Shown: positions 24,476 through 31,701 of the stretch, one piece after another
Numbering within the stretch: the first letter of the stretch is position 1
Layout of the letters: each line of letters begins with the position of its first letter
Assembly (NCBI GenBank): GCA_964464385.1
Contig: CAYXFZ010000003.1
Location: 1-53,305, forward strand
Source of the DNA: CAYXFZ01 sp964464385
GTDB lineage: Bacteria; Planctomycetota; UBA1135
DNA length: 53,305 nt
Reading direction: 5' to 3'
The notes under the pieces: model-generated
The model's database searches: none
What the model was told of the DNA's origin: nothing
Seen by the model: the letters and a program-made list of their open reading frames with translations, nothing else
Position numbers and translations under genes: made by a program

Positions 24476-26758
24476 TCAGACCGCGGAGCCAGGGTCGCGC
24501 AGAGTGTTCAGGGCCGATCCGGCCCGCCACCAAGCAATTTGCTCTTCGTTCAGCGTGTGCTGCAAGGAACAGCGGTCTTCCGAGCCGTCTGGATGACGGA
24601 AGATGGCGACAACATTGGAGTCCGGGGCTAGGGAGTCCAGGCCCTCGAATGAGACCGCGTCCTGTTCGCCCACGTTCTCCCAATCTGCAGGTTCAGCAAA
24701 GGTGAAGGCCAGCACACCCTGTTTTTTCAAATTGGTTTCGTGAATGCGCGCGAAGGAGCGCACGATGACGGCGGCGGCGCCCAAGTGGCGGGGACACATG
24801 GCGGCGTGTTCCCGACTGGAGCCCTCGCCGTAGTTTTCATCGCCCACTACCACCCAGGCCCTACCCGCGGCCTGGCAGGCGCGGGCCGCCTCGGGCACGG
24901 GGACATTGCCCTCGCCCGAGATGGGATTGCGGGTGGTGCCAATGCCGTTGGTGAAGGCGTTGGTGGCGCCGACAAACATGTTGTTGGAAATGCGATCCAG
25001 ATGACCGCGGAATCGAAGCCACGGTCCGGCGGGCGAAATATGATCCGTCGTGGTTTTGCCGCGCGTTTTCAAGAGGAGCGGCGCGTCCTGGTAGGCGGAG
25101 TCGGCCAGGGGCACGAAGGGTGAGAGCAGTTGCAGGCGCTCGGAATCTTCGGCCACGAAAATGTCCTCGCTACTGCCACCGACGGGCGGTTCGAGGTAGC
25201 CTTGCGTTCGCGTTACGAAGCCATTCGGCGGAACTTCCGGCGCCGGCGCCGGAGCTTGCAAGCGAAAAGGGTTTCCTTCCCCGTCGGTGAGTTCGTCTCG
25301 GGTGGGGTCAAAGCTCAATTTGCCCGCAAAGGCAAAGGCCATGACGATCTCTGGCGACGCCATGAAACCCAGGGTCTCGGGGTTGGCGTCATTACGGCCG
25401 CGAAAGTTGCGGTTGAATGAGGTGATGATGGAATTCGGCGAGCCCTTTTCCATGTCGTCTCGTTGCCATTGCCCAATGCAGGGCCCACAAGAATTGGTCA
25501 GTACCGTGGCCCCAACCTTTTCCAATTGTTCCAGCAAGCCATCCCGTTCGATGGTGGCGTGCACCGTGTCGGAGCCGGGGCTGACCCAAAGTTTGGCTTG
25601 AGGGGTCGCGCCCTTGGCCAGTGCTTGGTCGCCGACATCCACAGAGCGACACAAATCTTCATAAGAAGAATTGGTGCAGGATCCGATCAAGGCGGCAGAA
25701 ATACGATCCGGCCAACCTTCTTTTCCCGCCTCATCCCGAAGGGCGGAAACGGGCCGCGCCAAATCAGGTGTGTGCGGGCCGACGACGTGGGGTTCCAGTT
25801 CCGATAGGTTGATTTCCACGACTTTGTCGTAGAAGTTGTCCGGTTGCGCGGCGATTTTGGCGTCGGCTTGCAAGAGGTCGGAGTTTTGGTCGGCCAGATC
25901 TGCAAGGTCCTGGCGACCCGTGGCCCGGAGGTAGCGCGCCATGCGCTCGTCGTAGGGGAAGACGGAGCAGGTCGCCCCCAATTCGGCACCCATATTGCAA
26001 ATGGTGCCCTTGCCAGTGGCGGAAAGAGAAGCGCAGCCGTCGCCGAAGTACTCGAGGACACGATTGGTGCCGCCCTTGACCGTGAGCATGCCGAGCAATT
26101 TCAGAATCACATCTTTGGGGGCACTCCAACCGGAGAGTTCGCCAGTCAACTTCACGCCCAGGATGCGCGGCTGCAGGACTTCCCAAGGAAAACCGGCCAT
26201 GACATCCACAGCATCGGCGCCGCCGACCCCGACCGCCGCCATGCCCAGACCACCGGCATTGGGAGTGTGGGAGTCCGTGCCGACCATCATGCCGCCGGGG
26301 AAGGCGTAATTTTCGAGGACGACTTGGTGGATGATGCCGGAGCCTGGTTTCCAGAAACCTAGGCCGTACTTGGCCGAGACCGTGCGCAAGAAGTCATAGA
26401 CTTCGCCGTTTTCGGCCAAGGCGACCTTGAGATCTTCTTCGGCGCCGAGGCGCCCGAGCAAAAGATGGTCGCAGTGCACCGTGGTGGGTACCGCCGCTTC
26501 GGGACGACCGGCCTGCATGAACTGCAGCAGGGCCATTTGCGCCGTGGCATCCTGTAGGGCAACGCGATCCGGTCGCAGCATGAGCCAGGCTTCGCCGCGC
26601 TCCAACTCTTGGCCCGCAGGATCGTCCAAGTGACCGAAGAAGAGTTTCTCGGTCAGGGTCAGCGGCTGGTCAAGCCGGCCCCGGACAACTTCCAGGGTTT
26701 TCCGAAGGCGAGCATGCGCGCTGCGCACGCTGTCCAGGGTGGATGCAATATCGGGCAT
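24476..26758 (-). CDS. acnA: Aconitate hydratase (mitochondrial-type, 4Fe-4S)
   Basis: Interconverts citrate and isocitrate in the TCA cycle. At 760 aa it matches the mitochondrial-type aconitases rather than the ~890-aa AcnA/IRP1 type. The cluster cysteines are in IGSCTNSSYED (near residue 360) and NSCGPCIGQW (two Cys near 423-426). Also present are MMVGTDSHTPNAGGLG, VGGADAVDVMAG and the swivelling C-terminal domain with TTDHISPAG and GENYGEGSSREHAA-type loops (here GDENYGEGSSREHAA). The SatD-like gene ends 9 bp upstream, suggesting an operon, although AATAAT at 26767-26772 (8 nt before the ATG) could give an independent transcript. Confidence 0.96.
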   Translation of the reverse strand: MPDIASTLDSVRSAHARLRKTLEVVRGRLDQPLTLTEKLFFGHLDDPAGQELERGEAWLMLRPDRVALQDATAQMALLQFMQAGRPEAAVPTTVHCDHLLLGRLGAEEDLKVALAENGEVYDFLRTVSAKYGLGFWKPGSGIIHQVVLENYAFPGGMMVGTDSHTPNAGGLGMAAVGVGGADAVDVMAGFPWEVLQPRILGVKLTGELSGWSAPKDVILKLLGMLTVKGGTNRVLEYFGDGCASLSATGKGTICNMGAELGATCSVFPYDERMARYLRATGRQDLADLADQNSDLLQADAKIAAQPDNFYDKVVEINLSELEPHVVGPHTPDLARPVSALRDEAGKEGWPDRISAALIGSCTNSSYEDLCRSVDVGDQALAKGATPQAKLWVSPGSDTVHATIERDGLLEQLEKVGATVLTNSCGPCIGQWQRDDMEKGSPNSIITSFNRNFRGRNDANPETLGFMASPEIVMAFAFAGKLSFDPTRDELTDGEGNPFRLQAPAPAPEVPPNGFVTRTQGYLEPPVGGSSEDIFVAEDSERLQLLSPFVPLADSAYQDAPLLLKTRGKTTTDHISPAGPWLRFRGHLDRISNNMFVGATNAFTNGIGTTRNPISGEGNVPVPEAARACQAAGRAWVVVGDENYGEGSSREHAAMCPRHLGAAAVIVRSFARIHETNLKKQGVLAFTFAEPADWENVGEQDAVSFEGLDSLAPDSNVVAIFRHPDGSEDRCSLQHTLNEEQIAWWRAGSALNTLRDPGSAV

Positions 26759-26767
26759 GGTCGAGGA

Positions 26768-27430
26768 TTATTCGGATACTGCCGGACCCTTCTCAAACCG
26801 CTTGAGTGGCCAAAGACCGGGGCGTTGTTCCGTTTGCAACCACTCGCGCATGGCCTTTTCCACAACTACCATTTCTTGTAAGCGCGCTCCGCGCAACATT
26901 TGCGAAACAGCTTGTTGCGAAACCCGCAACTTCTTGGCAACGTCTCGTTGGCGGCCGAGTTCACGATAGGCCCGCACCGCATTGGCCCGGGTGTTTGTCC
27001 ATTCGGCCATCATGGTGGCGTGCAAAAATGCTGAGGCTTGTGCCAGAGTGATTTCCGGCTCGCCTCGTCCGGGCAATTGAATCAGAAAGGGAGTGCGAGA
27101 ATTTTCCGCTTCGGATAAAGCCTCAAGAACCCGAGCGCGGCCGGTGCGGTCCGCAGCGGGGCCCTCGCGGTGGCCCACGGAAACCATGGCTACCCGCAAA
27201 GGGAGGGGCCAAGCCGCTTCCTGCAAAGCCACGGCAAAATCAAAGGACCGGTCGGCCTTGCGGATCACGGCGGAAACTTGTGTTTCGCCCAATTCCAAGG
27301 GGGCGGCAAACAACTCACCAAAGCGAGCGTTCAAGGACACTTCGGATCGGTAAAGAGGGGGATGCACTTCGGATCGCTTGCGGGGGTTGCGGTGCGTCGC
27401 GGCGACGGCGATTCGGGGTCCAGAAGACAT
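26768..27430 (-). CDS. SatD-like protein with C-terminal helix-turn-helix
   Basis: About 220 aa. The N-terminal half (RSEVSLNARFGELFAAPLEL... GETQVSAVIRKADRSFDFAVALQ) resembles the cyclase-like fold of SatD proteins. The C-terminal half has a clear HTH (YRELGRQRDVAKKLRVSQQAVSQMLR, residues about 151-174 from this start). SatD-type proteins are poorly understood and often sit next to an unrelated membrane partner (SatE), which is absent here. Instead it immediately precedes aconitase, so an autoregulatory or metabolic sensor role is possible. ATG 27430 lies 7 nt after TAGGAT. ATG 27439 overlaps that hexamer and is less likely. Confidence 0.6.
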   Translation of the reverse strand: MSSGPRIAVAATHRNPRKRSEVHPPLYRSEVSLNARFGELFAAPLELGETQVSAVIRKADRSFDFAVALQEAAWPLPLRVAMVSVGHREGPAADRTGRARVLEALSEAENSRTPFLIQLPGRGEPEITLAQASAFLHATMMAEWTNTRANAVRAYRELGRQRDVAKKLRVSQQAVSQMLRGARLQEMVVVEKAMREWLQTEQRPGLWPLKRFEKGPAVSE

Positions 27431-27437
27431 CCCTTCC

Positions 27438-27443
27438 ATCCTA
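27438..27443 (-). promoter_or_regulatory. Putative -10 element TAGGAT of the SatD-like gene
   Basis: TAGGAT, 7 nt before ATG 27430. Confidence 0.4.
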
Positions 27444-27453
27444 ACCGAAACGG

Positions 27454-27459
27454 TATTCT
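27454..27459 (+). promoter_or_regulatory. Putative -10 element TATTCT of the Cys-rich lipoprotein gene
   Basis: TATTCT followed by 6 nt and ATG 27466. Ten bp separate it from the divergent -10 at 27438-27443. Confidence 0.45.
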
Positions 27460-27465
27460 GTGCGC

Positions 27466-27660
27466 ATGCGTTTGTTCCTTACCCTTTGTGTTCTCGTCAT
27501 CTTTCCCGCCTGCACATCCGAGGCATCCTCCGCCCCTGCCGTCGATCAAGAGGCCGCGGTTGTTTGTTGTGGTGGTGCTTGTGATGCCCCCGCCGGCACT
27601 TGCTGTTCCGACGGCACTTGCAATGGCGGCCACGACGAGCTGCCGCTCGCCCCGAAGTAA
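27466..27660 (+). CDS. Small Cys-rich exported protein, probable lipoprotein
   Basis: A 64-aa protein of unknown function. The leader MRLFLTLCVLVIFPAC ends in a lipobox-like FPAC (Cys16; Phe at -3 is unusual). The mature peptide is only about 48 residues and contains six further cysteines in two near-repeats, CCGGAC (34-39) and CCSDGTC (46-52), then NGGHDE. Paired vicinal cysteines suggest metal (copper, zinc or Fe-S) binding or a disulfide knot. It stands alone between divergent SatD-like and convergent Dus genes. It starts at ATG 27466 (GTG 27460 also in frame). Confidence 0.65.
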   Translation: MRLFLTLCVLVIFPACTSEASSAPAVDQEAAVVCCGGACDAPAGTCCSDGTCNGGHDELPLAPK

Positions 27661-27667
27661 GCATGGT

Positions 27668-28627
27668 TCAGGCGCTGAGGGTGCCCAAGAGCTCTTGCGG
27701 ATCTCCCAAGCGGAGCCAAGCGGCCAGCCCTCCTTCTGGCTGAAACCATCCCGCTGCTGTCATGCCCTTGACTGCCTGTTTGAGGCGTCCGGCGACCTGG
27801 CGGGGTAGGGCACCGCGGGTGGCCATGCGATCGGCGTAATCTTCCAGCCAGGCGCGTCCGGCATGGGCATCGCCGATTTCCGGCACCTTGGCCGTGCTGA
27901 TGGTGCGGGCGAAGATCCAGGGGTCGGCCAGGGCGCCATGGCCAATCATGACCCCGGCACAGCCCGTTTCTGCGGGCATGGCCCGAATGCGCTCAGGCGT
28001 GTCGGCGGAGCCATTGCCAATGATGGGAATTTGCACGGCTTGCACGGCGCGGGCGATGCGGGCCCAATCCGTGGGCGCGGAATAGGGCTCAATGCGGAGG
28101 CGGCCGTGGACACAAATGGCGGTGGCACCGGCCTGTTCGATGCGTTGCACAATTTCTTCCAGGTGCTGGTCATCCTCTACGCCGGCCCGGATCTTGGACG
28201 TGACGGGAACTGGGCAAGCATCCACCGCAGCTTTCACCAAGGAAGCGACGCGGGAGGGATCCTTCAGCAAGGCCGAGCCGGCGCCATGTTGAAAAACGCG
28301 TGGTGCGGGGCAACCGAAGTTGAGGTCCACAAAGTCGGCCCCGGCCTCGGCCGCGTTGCGCGCGGTTTCGGCAAGTACACTTTCTTCCCGCGCCATCAGT
28401 TGTATGCCGACCACAACATCAGAGCCCGAGGCCTTCTCACCCAATTCTTCGCGCAAGCGATCCACCGGCAAGGGATGGTTGGAAATGCGCAAAAACTCGG
28501 TACAAGTCGCGCCGACACTGCCCGGGTTACCCTCCACGATCAACGCGCGAAACGACCGATCCGTCACTCCTTCCATGGGCGCCAGCCACAACGGGGGATG
28601 GATCGTTCCGAAGTCGCCGAGCTTCAT
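27668..28627 (-). CDS. tRNA-dihydrouridine synthase
   Basis: FMN-dependent reductase of uridine to dihydrouridine in the tRNA D- or anticodon-proximal loop. It is a TIM-barrel enzyme of 319 aa starting LAPMEGVTDRSFRAL. The catalytic Cys106 lies in VDLNFGCPAPRVFQHGAGSALL, followed by VTSKIRAGVED and ICVHGRLRIEPYSAPTDW. The phosphate-binding region is IGNGSADTPERI and GVMIGHGALADPWIF. The pattern places it in the DusB/DusC neighbourhood but I cannot fix the subfamily. ATG 28627 overlaps the stop of the glyoxalase gene (ATGA), so the two are coupled. Confidence 0.92.
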   Translation of the reverse strand: MKLGDFGTIHPPLWLAPMEGVTDRSFRALIVEGNPGSVGATCTEFLRISNHPLPVDRLREELGEKASGSDVVVGIQLMAREESVLAETARNAAEAGADFVDLNFGCPAPRVFQHGAGSALLKDPSRVASLVKAAVDACPVPVTSKIRAGVEDDQHLEEIVQRIEQAGATAICVHGRLRIEPYSAPTDWARIARAVQAVQIPIIGNGSADTPERIRAMPAETGCAGVMIGHGALADPWIFARTISTAKVPEIGDAHAGRAWLEDYADRMATRGALPRQVAGRLKQAVKGMTAAGWFQPEGGLAAWLRLGDPQELLGTLSA

Positions 28628-28992
28628 GTGTTGGATTCCAGAATCTCGATGTCGTAGCCGTCCGGATCGTGGACGAAGATATAAGGAGTAGAGGCCTCGG
28701 GTTTGGAGCGGCGAAACCACCAGCCGTTGGCTTCGACTTGCGCGATGACGGCCTCTAGGTCGGGGACATGGAAGGCCAAATGGCCGAATTGGTTCCCCAA
28801 CTCATAGTCGCGGCCGTCGTGATTGACGGTGAGTTCCATGTGGTAGGTGCCGGCGGCATCCGTCAGGAAGACGAGGGTGGCTTCTTCACCCAGATCCTTG
28901 CGCCGGACTTCCCGCAATCCGAGGAAGCCGAGATAAAAGTCGAGCGAAGCCGCAAGGTCGCGCACGCGAATCATGGTGTGGGCCATTTGCAC
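28624..28992 (-). CDS. gloA: Lactoylglutathione lyase (glyoxalase I)
   Basis: Converts the hemithioacetal of methylglyoxal and a thiol to S-lactoyl-thiol. It is a VOC-fold metalloenzyme of 122 aa. All four metal ligands of E. coli GloA are matched: His5 (HTMIRV), Glu53 (MELTVN), His71 (GHLAFHV) and Glu117 (DGYDIEIL). The GTG start at 28992 puts His at position 5 exactly as in E. coli GloA and lies 7 nt after TAGAAT. ATG 28986 is the alternative. It is cotranscribed with the Dus gene through an ATGA overlap. Confidence 0.88.
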   Translation of the reverse strand: MQMAHTMIRVRDLAASLDFYLGFLGLREVRRKDLGEEATLVFLTDAAGTYHMELTVNHDGRDYELGNQFGHLAFHVPDLEAVIAQVEANGWWFRRSKPEASTPYIFVHDPDGYDIEILESNT

Positions 28993-28999
28993 GGCGGCG

Positions 29000-29009
29000 A
29001 TTCTAAACT
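29000..29009. promoter_or_regulatory. Overlapping bidirectional promoter core ATTCTAAACT
   Basis: The minus strand reads TAGAAT (29005-29000), 7 nt before GTG 28992. The plus strand reads TAAACT (29004-29009), 6 nt before ATG 29016. The hexamers share two bases, as in the element at 9043-9052. Confidence 0.5.
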
Positions 29010-29015
29010 TCGGCC

Positions 29016-29738
29016 ATGAGTGCTGCGCCTTGGGAGGGGAAGACCGCCGTGATCACCGGGGCCAGCCGTGGCCTGGGTGCGGGCCTGGTGGGGGAATTTC
29101 AGACCGCTGGCTTGCGGGTGGCGGGCTGCGCACGCACCCTACCGAAAAACTGCGACTTTGCCGCGGCGGCGGATGTTTCCGACGCGGCGGCCTTGGATGC
29201 TTTTGTGGCCGAGGCCGCCCGGGAGCTGGGGTCCTTGGATCTCATGGTGCACAACGCGGGCGTCTTGGAGCCCGTTTGTGCCGTCCGGGATCTGGAGGCC
29301 GACGCATTCCGTCGGCATTTGGACATCAATCTGGTGGGTGCCTTGAATGCCTCGCGTTCTTATATGACCCATGCAGGCGGCGGGGTCCTGATTCATATTT
29401 CCAGTGGTGCGGCTTGGAGCGGCTACGCCGGGTGGGCGGCCTACTGTGCGGGGAAGGCAGGCCTGGATCGCTTGGCAGAGACGATTCAGCTGGAGGAGGC
29501 CGACTCTGGCCTGCGCGTGCATGCGGTGGCCCCCGGGGTTGTGGATACCGACATGCAAACCACCATCCGGGCCAGTGACGCCAAGGTCTTTCCCATGCTG
29601 GACAAGTTTTTGGAGATGAAGGAACAAGACAGCTTCAACACCATTCCCTTTGTGGCCAACCACCTCCTGCGCATTGCCTTCGACCCCGCCGCCCGGCCCA
29701 CCGAAGTTGTCCTCCGCCTGCCCGCCGAGAAGGACTAA
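29016..29738 (+). CDS. Short-chain dehydrogenase/reductase
   Basis: NAD(P)-dependent oxidoreductase, 240 aa, classical SDR. It shows TGASRGLG (14-21), NAG (80-82), Ser129/130, the catalytic Tyr143-x3-Lys147 (YCAGK) and the PGVVDTDMQ stretch after the active site. The sequence around the active site (SSGAAWSGYAGWAAYCAGKAGLD) is reminiscent of the sepiapterin reductase/YueD branch, where a short cofactor-binding arm and an M-R-ExL-style C-terminus occur, but the substrate cannot be assigned. It ends with a 4 bp convergent overlap with the DnaJ-domain gene. Confidence 0.88.
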   Translation: MSAAPWEGKTAVITGASRGLGAGLVGEFQTAGLRVAGCARTLPKNCDFAAAADVSDAAALDAFVAEAARELGSLDLMVHNAGVLEPVCAVRDLEADAFRRHLDINLVGALNASRSYMTHAGGGVLIHISSGAAWSGYAGWAAYCAGKAGLDRLAETIQLEEADSGLRVHAVAPGVVDTDMQTTIRASDAKVFPMLDKFLEMKEQDSFNTIPFVANHLLRIAFDPAARPTEVVLRLPAEKD

Positions 29739-30493
29739 AGGCCGCGTTCTTTTTTGACCGCGTCCCAGGCTTCGTTGATGGCGGCCATTTTTTGGCGGGC
29801 GAAGTCTTGGAAATCGTCGGCCAGTCCCTTGGAACTCAGGATGTCCGGGTGGTATTCCTTGGCCAAGCGGCGATGGGCTGCCTTGACCTCGGCATCGGTG
29901 GCGGAGTGCGGGACACCCAGGACTTCGTAGGCATCCACGGTTGTGGCGCCATGCGTGGCCTGGAAGGTGGCCTTGCAAGATTGGAAATCCCGGTCGTTCA
30001 GGCCCAACTCAAAGGCGATCTCGCGAATGATTTCCTCTTCCTTGGCGTGAAACTCGCCGTCGGCAAAAGCAATCGCGCATAGCAAGGTAATGATGTCGTG
30101 CAGGCGATCCGGTTGGCCGGCCAGGAGTTGCCGCACCTGAGAGGCAAACTCTGCGGTGGGGGTCGCGCTGTCGCGGGCTTGGTTGAACACTTGGGAAGCA
30201 ACGGCGCGGTCCTCGCGGGAGAGGCCGACGGCGCTCCCCAGAAAATGATCAAAGGTGCGAATCTCTTCTTGCGTGACCGCGCCATCGGCCTTTGCAACCT
30301 TCGCCGCTAGGCTGGTCAGAGCAAGGGCAAAGACCATCTGCAAATCTTGCGCCGAGCGCGAGAGGCGTCGGGGATCCATACGAGTGGCCGTGTTGCTCAC
30401 GGAAGAGCCCATGGCCGCACCAAGCACGGCACCCAAGGGGCCTCCCAGCATCATGCCAATGCCCCCCCCCAACAAGCCGCCGAAGATGCCCAT
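29735..30493 (-). CDS. TerB-DnaJ domain protein (DjlA-like)
   Basis: A 252-aa protein with a glycine-rich hydrophobic N-terminus (FGGLLGGGIGMMLGGPLGAVLGAAMG, residues 4-29; a membrane-inserting or dimerising segment as in DjlA). A TerB-like acidic helical domain follows (about 50-175, with KADGAVTQEEI and FADGEFHAKEEEII), then a C-terminal J domain (about 187-252) containing the HPD motif (215-217, EYHPDI). The order anchor-TerB-J matches DjlA, a DnaK co-chaperone of the inner membrane. The ATG at 30493 lies 6 nt after TATCCT. Confidence 0.86.
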   Translation of the reverse strand: MGIFGGLLGGGIGMMLGGPLGAVLGAAMGSSVSNTATRMDPRRLSRSAQDLQMVFALALTSLAAKVAKADGAVTQEEIRTFDHFLGSAVGLSREDRAVASQVFNQARDSATPTAEFASQVRQLLAGQPDRLHDIITLLCAIAFADGEFHAKEEEIIREIAFELGLNDRDFQSCKATFQATHGATTVDAYEVLGVPHSATDAEVKAAHRRLAKEYHPDILSSKGLADDFQDFARQKMAAINEAWDAVKKERGL

Positions 30494-30499
30494 AGCGAT

Positions 30500-30505
30500 A
30501 GGATA
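30500..30505 (-). promoter_or_regulatory. Putative -10 element TATCCT of the TerB-DnaJ gene
   Basis: TATCCT, 6 nt before ATG 30493. Confidence 0.45.
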
Positions 30506-30525
30506 ACCAGCCTTCGTTCCCGCCC

Positions 30526-30908
30526 ATGAACAAACTCTTCTTTGCCGTTTATGCCCTCGTGTTTTTGGTCTGCGCCGTCCAGCCGTACGATCGCGAAGTT
30601 TGGTGGTCGGAAAACTTTCCCATCGTTGGCTTCCTCTGACGGTTACTAAGGCAACCGAGGACATCCGCGACCAGGACATTGTTTGGAGCGTGAACGGACA
30701 CGAGATCTACGATCCTGCCCAGTTCAGCAAACTCTGGAAAGAGCGAGCCAAGAACCGCCCTACTGAGTTGGTTCTCATTCGCTCCTCTCCCTCTTTCCAT
30801 GACCCGTACTGGAAACGTTGGTTCGTGCGCACAGTGATTGCTCCTGGCAGCGTGACTTCCATTTCTGTTCCGATCGGTCTCACGCGCCACGCGAGCCTGC
30901 GCGACTGA
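30526..30908 (+). pseudogene. Frameshifted small membrane-anchored PDZ-like protein gene
   Basis: ATG 30526 opens a 37-codon frame with an N-terminal membrane segment (LFFAVYALVFLVCAVQP), then DREVWWSENFPIVGFL and a TGA at 30637-30639. From about 30635 the next frame continues without stops to 30908. It encodes a PDZ-like segment (IRDQDIVWSVNGHEIYDPAQF), where DIVWSVNG resembles the carboxylate-loop/strand pattern of PDZ domains. One added base near 30630-30640 would fuse both into a 127-residue protein. The second frame has no convincing start of its own. It could be a true pseudogene or a one-base consensus error. The start of the N-terminal part recalls DUF2238-like membrane proteins only weakly. 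Confidence 0.5.
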
Positions 30909-30927
30909 GGGTTTTTTCGGGTCCGAT

Positions 30928-31701
30928 TCAGACCTCGATGGCCGGGGCGGGGGTCTTCTTGTTGCGGCGGAAGAGTTTGCCGAGCAGCCAGGCGATGGGG
31001 TCGTAGAAGCGATCCACGACCCGTTCCTTCAGGGGAATGATGGCGTTGTCGGTGATGCCGATGTGTTCGGGGCAGACGTCGGTGCAGCAACGGGTGATGT
31101 TGCACAATCCCGATCCGAATTCTTTGCGGATGGCGGGAATGCGGTCGGCAGTGTCGGCCGGGTGCATTTCAAGTCCCGCAAGCTGAATCATGAACCGCGG
31201 GCCGACAAACTTCTCGTGTTGGTCGTGGTCGCGCAACACGTGGCAGACATCCTGGCATAGGAAGCACTCAATGCATTTGCGGAATTCCTGAACCCGATCT
31301 ACGTCTTCCTGCTTCATCCGCAGACCCTTTCCGTCGGGTGCCTCTTCCGGCTGGAAGGGCGGAATACGCCGGTTTTGGGTGTAGTTCCAGCTCACATCGG
31401 TCACCAGGTCCCGGATCAAAGGAAAGGCTTTGATCGGCTGCACCGTGATGGTGGCTTCCGGGTCGTAATCGGAAAGTCGCGTCATGCAAGCCAACTTAGG
31501 TTTGCCGTCAATTTCCATGCTGCAAGAGCCACACTTGCCCGCCTTGCAGTTCCAACGCACGGCCAGATCACCGGCCTGATCCGCCTGAATCCGCAATACG
31601 GCGTCGAGCACGACCATGCCCTCGCCACACTCGACGGTGTAATCTTGAAATTCGCCCTCTTGGACATCGCCGCGCCAGACCTGGAAGGTACGCAGACTCA
31701 A
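30928..31701 (-). CDS. sdhB: Succinate dehydrogenase/fumarate reductase iron-sulfur subunit
   Basis: Electron-transfer subunit of respiratory complex II, 257 aa. The 2Fe-2S ligands are Cys52, 57, 60 and 72 (CKAGKCGSC plus AC). The bacterial-ferredoxin part has CIECFLCQDVC (143, 146, 149, 153) and CNITRCCTDVC (200, 205, 206, 210) for the 4Fe-4S and 3Fe-4S clusters. The C-terminus is basic and Pro-rich. Its ATG overlaps the sdhA stop (ATGA). It is the last gene of the sdhCAB operon. Confidence 0.96.
   Translation of the reverse strand: MSLRTFQVWRGDVQEGEFQDYTVECGEGMVVLDAVLRIQADQAGDLAVRWNCKAGKCGSCSMEIDGKPKLACMTRLSDYDPEATITVQPIKAFPLIRDLVTDVSWNYTQNRRIPPFQPEEAPDGKGLRMKQEDVDRVQEFRKCIECFLCQDVCHVLRDHDQHEKFVGPRFMIQLAGLEMHPADTADRIPAIRKEFGSGLCNITRCCTDVCPEHIGITDNAIIPLKERVVDRFYDPIAWLLGKLFRRNKKTPAPAIEV

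Noticed and set aside
30626..30650. Programmed +1 frameshift (prfB-like CTC-TGA-C) in the PDZ-like gene
   Set aside because: A +1 shift enters a frame that stops at TAA within four codons. Only a -1 change restores the long frame, and no slippery heptamer precedes the stop.
30880..30928. Intrinsic terminator at the TTTTTT run between the PDZ-like gene and sdhB
   Set aside because: The preceding inverted repeat (CGCG-6 nt-CGCG) is only 4 bp and is separated from the T-run by 8 nt, too weak to call.
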